Shown: piece by piece, positions 6,474-11,543 of the stretch
Layout of the letters: each line of letters begins with the position of its first letter
Numbering within the stretch: position 1 is the stretch's first letter
Translations under genes and position numbers: made by a program
NCBI RefSeq assembly: GCF_015062905.1
Contig: NZ_SUTK01000045.1
Span: 1 to 11,543 of the forward strand
Direction of reading: 5' to 3'
Source: Methanobrevibacter thaueri
GTDB taxonomy: Archaea; Methanobacteriota; Methanobacteria; Methanobacteriales; Methanobacteriaceae
Length of the DNA: 11,543 bases
Notes under the pieces: generated by a model
The model's input: only the letters and a program-made list of their open reading frames with translations
Database searches by the model: none
Told to the model about the DNA's origin: nothing

Positions 6474-7544
6474 ATGTCTGATGAGAAACCAATGAACGCG
6501 ATGTATGGTCAAAAAGTCAAATTGGACTTGGATAAACTTAGAAACAAGTCTAAAGAAACTGAAGAGAAAATAGTTGAAGAACCTGTTAAGGAAGAGGTTG
6601 TTGAGGATACTGTTCCTGAAGTTTTAGTTGAGGAAACTGTTGAAGAGGAACCTGTTGAGGAAGAGGTTGTTGAGGATACTGTTCCTGAAGTTTTAGTTGA
6701 GGAAACTGTTGAGGAGGAACCTGTTGAGGAAGAGGTTGCTGAAGAGCCTGTCCACAATGAACCTAAAATTGAATTTGTCGGAGAGCCTGTCGAAGAGGAA
6801 CCTGAAGAAGAGCAACCGAAAGAAAATCCATCCAAATTGGATGATTTGAAAAAGAAATTAGATGAAAAAGACCAGAAACTATCCAATCAATCAAACGAAC
6901 TGAACTATTTGACTAACAAAGTTATTCCTAAACTCAAAAAGGAAAATGCCGAGTTGAAAAGGCTTAAGAAGGAATTGACTGATGCACTTGAGAAATCCAC
7001 AAGGAAATACTTCGATCAGCTTGACATCAATGCTGACTTAAGCAATACCATTGGAAAAATAGGTGCGGAAAGTGCAGTTCACAAAGTAAGGGCTGATAAG
7101 TTAGAATCTGAAGTGAACAACGTTAAAGAAAAGCTGGAATCTAAAATATCAGAACTTGAAGAAAAACTCGCTAGCACTGATGTTGACAGTGTTAAGAATG
7201 ACAATGACAGGTTATCTAATGAAGTGAATGACCTGAAATCCAAGCTGTCAGATTCAAGAAAGGAAAACATATCACTTTCAGAAGAGGTTGACAAGTTAAG
7301 GGCGGAAATCATTGAATTCGGAAACTATAAAGATGAAGTAGAAGCTCAAATCAAAAAAGAGGTCGACGGATACAAATCTGAAATTTCTGACCTCAGAACT
7401 AAACTCAAAATCAAAGAAAGCGGTTATGACAAACTTTCAAACGAGAACAGCAAAACCATTTCCGATTTAAGAAAGCAAGTTTCAAAGCTTGAGGAAAAAT
7501 TGGAAAAAGAATCCAATAAAGGATTGTTCAACAGATTCAAATAG
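6474..7544 (+). CDS. Hypothetical coiled-coil protein with acidic Glu/Val repeats
   Basis: I do not recognise a named family. The 356-residue protein begins MSDEKPMNAMYGQKVKLDLD. A 23-residue acidic unit (EEPVxEEVVEDTVPEVLVEETVE) follows, present twice (residues 35-57 and 58-80) with a partial third copy (81-93). From about residue 113 to 347 the sequence is almost all Lys, Glu, Leu, Ser, Asn and Asp with heptad-like Leu/Ile spacing, so a long coiled coil is expected. It ends with a short basic tail, GLFNRFK. No signal peptide or membrane segment is seen, so it is probably cytoplasmic, acting as a scaffold, spacer or filament component. It is divergent from polC, which alone does not show a replication role. 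An ATG at 6462 would add four residues but overlaps the ribosome-binding site. Confidence 0.85.
   Translation: MSDEKPMNAMYGQKVKLDLDKLRNKSKETEEKIVEEPVKEEVVEDTVPEVLVEETVEEEPVEEEVVEDTVPEVLVEETVEEEPVEEEVAEEPVHNEPKIEFVGEPVEEEPEEEQPKENPSKLDDLKKKLDEKDQKLSNQSNELNYLTNKVIPKLKKENAELKRLKKELTDALEKSTRKYFDQLDINADLSNTIGKIGAESAVHKVRADKLESEVNNVKEKLESKISELEEKLASTDVDSVKNDNDRLSNEVNDLKSKLSDSRKENISLSEEVDKLRAEIIEFGNYKDEVEAQIKKEVDGYKSEISDLRTKLKIKESGYDKLSNENSKTISDLRKQVSKLEEKLEKESNKGLFNRFK
6576..6752 (+). repeat. In-frame 69-bp tandem repeats in the coiled-coil gene
   Basis: Units at 6576-6644 and 6645-6713 match at 66 of 69 bases; the partial third unit runs from 6714 to about 6752. Two of the differences are GAA/GAG changes and one changes Lys to Glu. 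Such high DNA identity points to recent duplication or slippage rather than only protein-level conservation. Confidence 0.85.
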
Positions 7545-7577
7545 ATGATTAAATTCATCTATTGACTTATTTTTTTT
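7540..7577 (+). terminator. Hairpin and T8 tract between the coiled-coil and deaminase genes
   Basis: AATAGATGA (7540-7548) pairs perfectly with TCATCTATT (7555-7563) across a 6-base loop, and eight Ts occupy 7570-7577. This could terminate the coiled-coil transcript. The T-tract ends exactly at the deaminase ATG, so partial read-through into the deaminase pair is possible. Confidence 0.5.
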
Positions 7578-8048
7578 ATGAAAACCGATGATTATTTTAT
7601 GGGCGAAGCTTTAAAGGAAGCGGAAAAATCCTTGGCCGAAGGCGGAATCCCAATCGGAGCCGTGCTCGTTAAGGATGGGGAAATCATATCCCGAGGGCAC
7701 AACAGGCTTATTCAAAACGATTCTGTCGTTCTGCATGCCGAAATGGATGCGATTGAGAATGCCGGACGGCTTGACTATGATGATTATGTCAGGTGCACAC
7801 TGTACACCACACTGTCACCGTGCCCGATGTGTTCCGGCGCCGTGATACTGTATAATATCCCTAAGGTTGTTATTGGGGAGAATACCACACTTATGGGTGC
7901 CGAAAACTTTCTTAAGTGCAATGGTGTGGAGGTCAGGGTTTTGAATGACATCAAATGCCGTGACATGTTTTTAAAGTTTGCCGCCAACAATTCCGAAATC
8001 TGGGATGAGGAGCTAAAGAAAGTCGGCAACACTACAGAGGTGAAATGA
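7578..8048 (+). CDS. Cytosine deaminase-type nucleoside/nucleobase deaminase (Fcy1-like)
   Basis: The protein belongs to the zinc-dependent cytidine deaminase-like fold. The zinc ligands are His53 in HAE and Cys82 and Cys85 in PCPMC; Glu55 is the proton shuttle. Several blocks match yeast cytosine deaminase Fcy1 as I remember it: EGGIPIGAVL, GRLDYDDY, LYTTLSPCPMCSGAVILYNI and a C-terminal IWDEEL. The last lies where Fcy1 has its ligand-closing tail (WFEDIGE). This favours cytosine deamination to uracil in pyrimidine salvage over tRNA editing by TadA, though TadA-like or guanine deaminase activity cannot be excluded. The 156-residue length fits. The start at 7578 keeps the family-typical N-terminus DYFMGEALKEAEK, but no ribosome-binding site precedes it. 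The next gene starts directly after its stop. Confidence 0.85.
   Translation: MKTDDYFMGEALKEAEKSLAEGGIPIGAVLVKDGEIISRGHNRLIQNDSVVLHAEMDAIENAGRLDYDDYVRCTLYTTLSPCPMCSGAVILYNIPKVVIGENTTLMGAENFLKCNGVEVRVLNDIKCRDMFLKFAANNSEIWDEELKKVGNTTEVK
8037..8043 (+). promoter_or_regulatory. Strong ribosome-binding site of the GNAT-like gene
   Basis: GAGGTGA lies inside the end of the deaminase gene, 5 bases before the ATG at 8049. It fixes that start and indicates translation from a shared transcript. Confidence 0.7.
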
Positions 8049-8426
8049 ATGGAGATAATAGTAACTGATGAGCGTGACGAAAGGTTTGTCGAGATGTGTT
8101 CCTCATTTGGATGTGAAGTGAATGACCCTCAGGTAGTTCTTCTTTTGAATAATTTCGGAAAGACAGTGGGCTGCGCCAGCTTCAAGGTGTATGACTCCGA
8201 GTCCGCTGAGATAACAACACTATTTTTAAATTCCTACGATAACCGTGAGAGGATATCCTATAAGCTGATCAGACAGCTTGAAAAGATAGCAATGGATTAT
8301 GAATTCAAAAGCATCGTAGTCAGCTTTGACAGTCGTGAAGACATTTTGATTGATGTTTTTGAAAAACTTGATTACAGGTTTGTGGATGATCTTCTGATGA
8401 AAAAGGAATTTAAAAGTTTAGTTTAA
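8049..8426 (+). CDS. GNAT-like acetyltransferase domain protein, substrate unknown
   Basis: The 125-residue protein follows the order of a GNAT N-acetyltransferase fold: beta strands VVLLLNNFGKTVGCASFKVY and AEITTLFLNSY, a helix SYKLIRQLEKIAMDY, a strand SIVVSFD, then a helix leading to FEKLDYRFVDDLLMKKEF. GNAT proteins normally have an R/QxxGxG/A acetyl-CoA loop between the AEITTLFL strand and the following helix. Here the position reads NRERISYKL, without the glycines, so cofactor binding may be altered or lost. The start codon abuts the deaminase stop and has its own strong ribosome-binding site, so the two genes form a tight pair. Its substrate is unknown; a non-catalytic or regulatory role is possible. 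Confidence 0.65.
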   Translation: MEIIVTDERDERFVEMCSSFGCEVNDPQVVLLLNNFGKTVGCASFKVYDSESAEITTLFLNSYDNRERISYKLIRQLEKIAMDYEFKSIVVSFDSREDILIDVFEKLDYRFVDDLLMKKEFKSLV

Positions 8427-8429
8427 AAA

Positions 8430-8469
8430 AAAGAAAAGGTTAAAGATTAAGCTTCTTTTCTTAATCTTT
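8430..8469. terminator. Bidirectional terminator between convergent GNAT-like and lysS genes
   Basis: AAAGATTAAG (8442-8451) and CTTAATCTTT (8460-8469) form a perfect 10-bp stem with an 8-base loop. Reading minus, a T-rich run (complement of 8427-8439) follows and would end lysS transcription. Reading plus, only a short T run follows. The stem also encodes the last residues of LysS. Confidence 0.5.
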
Positions 8470-10030
8470 TCACAACAAAGTCTTTGTCCAAGCTTAACAG
8501 GAATGATGCTGCTCTTGGACCTTGTTTTTGGCCGAGAATCATTTTATAGATTGCCTGGAAACCTTTTTGAGGTTTTAATCCTTGGCCTTCGAGGATTTCA
8601 TACATTGCATCGTGCAATGCTGCGGCGTCTGTAAACTCTGTGGTTTCCATCAGGTCAGCCAGATCAGCCAGGAACTTGTCCTGTTCAGGGGTCAACGGCA
8701 ATTTAGGAATGCTTTTCTCCTGAACTTGGAATTTGACGAATTTAGGCGCATAGGTGTCCAGCCAGTATTTGACGTTGTCCACCCTTTCGCGGTATTGTGC
8801 CAATTCGGTTTCTGTCAGGTCGCCGAACTCCTTGTCCTTGAAGCTTTTGGTAAGCTGTGAGTTTCTTTTGAGAATGTCGAAGATTTTTTCCAAATCGTCA
8901 CCGGCAATCTGATAAGCGTTGACCAGGAATCTGAAAGGCGGTCTGAAAGGTAATGGGCTTCCAGGTTCCATCTGGACAATCTCATAGATTTCCTTGAATT
9001 TTCTGCCTTCTTTTTCGGATGGAGCTTCAACTTCATCGTAGAACACTTTTTCAACAGTGTCGAACTGGTCGATAAAGTCAAGGAAGGGCATTTTAGGTGA
9101 GAAGTCCTTTGCCTTCATAGGCTTTGACCTGAAGAGGTAATAGTGAAGACTTTCTGCAGGGCCGATTTTCAGCCATTCCTCAGGAGCGAAGAAGACTCCG
9201 TGGGATTTGCTCATCGCTTCGCCGTCAAGTGTGATCCATTCGTATGGCACTGGATAAGGTGCAGGATAGTCAAAGATCTTTTCGGATATTACGCTGCTCA
9301 CATCGTAGGATCCTCCGCTTGCTGCGTGGTCCTTTCCGAAAGGTTCGCAAGTGGTTCCGAATATTTTCCATCTTGCAGCCCATTCTACTCTCCATGTGAG
9401 CTTACCGTTTCCGGATTTGATGTCCATTTCGCCTTCATGGCCGCATTCACATCTGTATTTTATGATGTCGCCGTCATAGTCGTAGGCATATGTGGTGTTT
9501 ACGCGTCCACATTCATCACAGATAGGGTTGTATGGCAGCCAGTCGTCAGCCAAAGGCTCTCTTCTGTATTCGTTGAAAATCTCCTTGATTTCTTCAACTC
9601 TTTCCAGGGATGTTCTGATGTAATCGTTATATACTCCGGACTTGTACATTTCAAAACCGGATTTTGTTTCCATTTCAATTCCATAATCGTCCATCACGGA
9701 CAGTAACGGCTTTTCAAAGTGCTCCACAAAGTTTGCACAGCATCCGTCAGGACATGGAATCATTGAGTATGGCATGCCCAGGTATTTGTCGTATGATTCA
9801 GGCAAAGGGTATGGAACCTTTCTTAATGGGTCGTGGTCGTCTGCAATCCATATTGTTTTAGCTTTCTTTCCTTTTTCTCTTAGTTTCTTTCCGATACCGT
9901 TAGCTACAAATATGTCGCAAGAGTTTCCGATGTGTATTGAACCTGAAATGGAGGTTCCGCTTGCAATGACATGCTCCTCTACGTCCATTTTACTCAATTC
10001 ATTAGCTATGTTTTCAATCCAATGTGTCAT
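8447..10030 (-). CDS. lysS: Class I lysyl-tRNA synthetase
   Basis: The enzyme attaches lysine to tRNA-Lys in the cytoplasm. It is the archaeal class I form, unrelated to the class II enzyme of most bacteria and eukaryotes. The 527-residue length is usual for the family. The HIGH-like motif is HIGN at residues 33-36 within SGSIHIGNSCD, and the KMSKS-like motif is AMSKSHG at about 272-278 within LDGEAMSKSHG. A zinc knuckle is formed by Cys171, Cys174, Cys194 and Cys196. The C-terminal half is the helical anticodon-binding region. The start ATG is preceded by GGTGA at a spacing of 6. Minus-strand TATA-like sequences lie at 10090-10102 and nearer at about 10062-10072. It appears monocistronic and is convergent with the deaminase/GNAT pair. 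Confidence 0.95.
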   Translation of the reverse strand: MTHWIENIANELSKMDVEEHVIASGTSISGSIHIGNSCDIFVANGIGKKLREKGKKAKTIWIADDHDPLRKVPYPLPESYDKYLGMPYSMIPCPDGCCANFVEHFEKPLLSVMDDYGIEMETKSGFEMYKSGVYNDYIRTSLERVEEIKEIFNEYRREPLADDWLPYNPICDECGRVNTTYAYDYDGDIIKYRCECGHEGEMDIKSGNGKLTWRVEWAARWKIFGTTCEPFGKDHAASGGSYDVSSVISEKIFDYPAPYPVPYEWITLDGEAMSKSHGVFFAPEEWLKIGPAESLHYYLFRSKPMKAKDFSPKMPFLDFIDQFDTVEKVFYDEVEAPSEKEGRKFKEIYEIVQMEPGSPLPFRPPFRFLVNAYQIAGDDLEKIFDILKRNSQLTKSFKDKEFGDLTETELAQYRERVDNVKYWLDTYAPKFVKFQVQEKSIPKLPLTPEQDKFLADLADLMETTEFTDAAALHDAMYEILEGQGLKPQKGFQAIYKMILGQKQGPRAASFLLSLDKDFVVKRLRKEA

Positions 10031-10036
10031 TTATAT

Positions 10037-10041
10037 TCACC
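10037..10041 (-). promoter_or_regulatory. Ribosome-binding site of lysS
   Basis: GGTGA on the minus strand lies 6 bases before the ATG at 10030 and supports that start. Confidence 0.65.
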
Positions 10042-10089
10042 ATTATAATAATAAGAATAAGTTTTATACTACAATAGATTATGTTTTTT

Positions 10090-10102
10090 GTAATATAAAA
10101 AG
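10090..10102 (-). promoter_or_regulatory. Probable TATA box of lysS
   Basis: The minus strand reads CTTTTTATATTAC. A start about 26 bases downstream would give a leader of roughly 40 bases that includes the GGTGA. A second TATA-like string (GTAGTATAAAAC, about 10061-10072) would put the start inside the ribosome-binding region and is less likely. Confidence 0.4.
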
Positions 10103-10168
10103 TATTAGTTTGATGGTATTTGGCATGGCAGTGTCAAGATGTTAGCTGATTTTTTTGGTTGACAACAA

Positions 10169-10176
10169 TTATATAT
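10169..10176 (+). promoter_or_regulatory. TATA box of the beta-helix adhesin-like gene (leaderless promoter)
   Basis: TTATATAT is centred 27 bases upstream of the ATG at 10200. This is the archaeal TATA-to-start distance, so the transcript should begin at or within a few bases of the ATG. No ribosome-binding site is visible. Confidence 0.55.
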
Positions 10177-10199
10177 GCATTATTAATGAAAATATTATT

Positions 10200-11543
10200 A
10201 TGAAGCATAAAAAACTATTACTTGTTTTTTCAATATTATTCGTTCTTTTATGTTCGCTGACAGCAATTTCTGCCAGTGACTTGAATGATACGGATGTCAT
10301 CGCAAACGATGATGCGGGCGAGGAAACCGTATCGTCCGACGCTGATATTGAAAATGAGATAACAACGGAACCTGGCAGTGGAAATTTAAATGGAAATACG
10401 TTTAGAGACTTGAACGCGACAATTGCTGATGCTGGAAATGTAGACCTTACACTTAATTATGAATATAATAAAAGTACTGACGAGGGGTTATTTCCTCAGG
10501 GCATTCTCATTGACCGGGACAATGTAGTCATTGACGGTAACGGCCATTTCATCAATGGGGAAATGCAAACTAGGGTATTCCATATAATAAATGCAAACAA
10601 TGTCACATTGAAAAACATAAAATTCTATAATTCTGGCTACGATAAACTTAAAGTTGATGGTGGAGCTTTATATATTGAGGAATCTTCAAATATCACCATA
10701 TTCAATTGTTCATTCGTATATAATCGTATAGTGAATGATGGTGGTAATGGTGGAGCAATCTATGTAAAATCAACCGACCCAATCAGAATCATCGATTCCG
10801 AATTCAAAGAGAATAGTGCCGGTTATGGTGGTGCAATAACCGCTCATAATGCCACATTGATACTTGAAAACACAGTTTTCGACAAAAATAGTGCTGTAAA
10901 AATCGGTGGTGCACTAAATACTGCTCATTCGACCCAAATCATTAACAACTGCACATTTAAAGATGGTAAAATTGAGTTTAGTGGTGGTAGTAGCGACCCT
11001 TGTAGGGGCGGAGCAATTTATGCCGAGCAATTCGACGAAGATAACGAAATGGTAATCACCAATACTGAATTCAAAAACAATTATGTATATAATGAAGGTG
11101 GAGCAGTTTATATAAACGGGCAAGCAAAAGTGCTCATTGAAGACAGTAAATTTTCTAAAAATGACGGCGATGTCGGAGCAATTGTTTGTGGTATAGCAAA
11201 TGTAACAATAAGGAATACAGAATTTAATGAAAACCATGGAAGCGAAGGTGGTGCTGTATATGCCGGTCCTTCCACTCTGATTGAAGATTGTAATTTCACC
11301 GGAAATAATGCAGGTTATGGAGGGGTAATATTTGTTTACTATTCTGGAAGTGAAAACGGCAATGCTACTGTAAAAAATTGTAATTTCTTAAATAACTCTG
11401 CTGAGGTTGGTGGTGCAATTCTTAATCAGAAAACGGTCACTGTTTTGAATTGTAATTTTACAGGTAATTATGCTGGGTTTGGTGGTGCAATAAACTCTCA
11501 GGCTGGTAAAGCATTAATCTATAATTCAAATTTCATAGCCAAT
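10200..11543 (+). CDS. Secreted adhesin-like protein with parallel beta-helix GGA repeats, truncated by the window edge
   Basis: The frame is open for 448 codons to the window end. Residues 1-25 are a Sec signal peptide: MKHKK, a hydrophobic core, and probable cleavage after AISA. An acidic, low-complexity stretch follows (about 26-60). From about residue 100 the protein repeats the pattern (N)CxFxxNxAxxGGAIY every 20-35 residues, with at least eleven GGA or near-GGA turns. This is the pectate-lyase/PMP-type right-handed beta-helix of methanogen adhesin-like proteins. Many NxS/T sequons suggest surface N-glycosylation. Relatives are displayed on the cell surface and often end in Ig-like repeats of the kind seen in the remnant at 128-346; the C-terminus here is outside the window. 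One turn is degenerate (VGAIVC). Binding partner unknown. Confidence 0.85.
   Translation, partial: MKHKKLLLVFSILFVLLCSLTAISASDLNDTDVIANDDAGEETVSSDADIENEITTEPGSGNLNGNTFRDLNATIADAGNVDLTLNYEYNKSTDEGLFPQGILIDRDNVVIDGNGHFINGEMQTRVFHIINANNVTLKNIKFYNSGYDKLKVDGGALYIEESSNITIFNCSFVYNRIVNDGGNGGAIYVKSTDPIRIIDSEFKENSAGYGGAITAHNATLILENTVFDKNSAVKIGGALNTAHSTQIINNCTFKDGKIEFSGGSSDPCRGGAIYAEQFDEDNEMVITNTEFKNNYVYNEGGAVYINGQAKVLIEDSKFSKNDGDVGAIVCGIANVTIRNTEFNENHGSEGGAVYAGPSTLIEDCNFTGNNAGYGGVIFVYYSGSENGNATVKNCNFLNNSAEVGGAILNQKTVTVLNCNFTGNYAGFGGAINSQAGKALIYNSNFIAN

Noticed and set aside
6509..6886. 125-codon Ser/Thr-rich open frame on the minus strand
   Set aside because: It is the antisense of the Glu/Val repeats and simply mirrors their codon bias; it has no promoter or ribosome-binding site.
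9143..9706. 187-codon open frame on the plus strand
   Set aside because: It lies wholly antisense to lysS, whose motifs are all intact, and its translation resembles no protein family.
10200..11543. Regularly spaced GGTGGTGCA-like motifs as a CRISPR or other DNA repeat array
   Set aside because: They are degenerate in-frame codons for the GGA turns of a beta-helix; spacing varies and there is no conserved DNA repeat.

Overview
The window looks like the chromosome of an AT-rich methanogenic archaeon of the Methanobacteriales, most likely Methanobrevibacter or a close relative. The evidence is a class I (archaeal) lysyl-tRNA synthetase, the large subunit of the euryarchaeal DNA polymerase D, archaeal TATA boxes and GGTGA-type ribosome-binding sites, and two kinds of adhesin-like sequence typical of this genus. 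The genus is inferred from remembered protein families, not from a database search.

Layout. Bases 1-127 are the right end of an IS200/IS605-type element: the last codons of tnpB, then a perfect hairpin with the flanking tetranucleotides expected at such an end. It has landed in an adhesin-like gene, of which a fragment (about 128-346, minus strand) remains. Next, on the minus strand, are nrdD (anaerobic ribonucleotide reductase, 446-2764) and polC (PolD large subunit DP2, 3018-6314). They are separated by a 253-bp gap holding two near-identical 22-bp palindromes around the nrdD promoter. Divergent from polC is a plus-strand gene for a Glu/Val-repeat coiled-coil protein (6474-7544). It is followed by an Fcy1-like cytosine deaminase (7578-8048) and an immediately adjacent GNAT-like protein (8049-8426). 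Convergent with these is lysS on the minus strand (8447-10030). Divergent from lysS, and running off the right edge, is a secreted beta-helix adhesin-like protein (10200 onward), probably made from a leaderless transcript.

Function. nrdD and polC both serve DNA synthesis (dNTP supply and replication), and lysS serves translation. The deaminase probably acts in pyrimidine salvage, with an acetyltransferase-like partner of unknown substrate. The coiled-coil protein has no assignable function. The two adhesin-like loci and the transposon are the accessory part of the window. I see no rRNA, tRNA, CRISPR array or prophage. The signals most worth following are the twin operators at nrdD and the TnpB right end with its implied guide RNA facing an adhesin gene.
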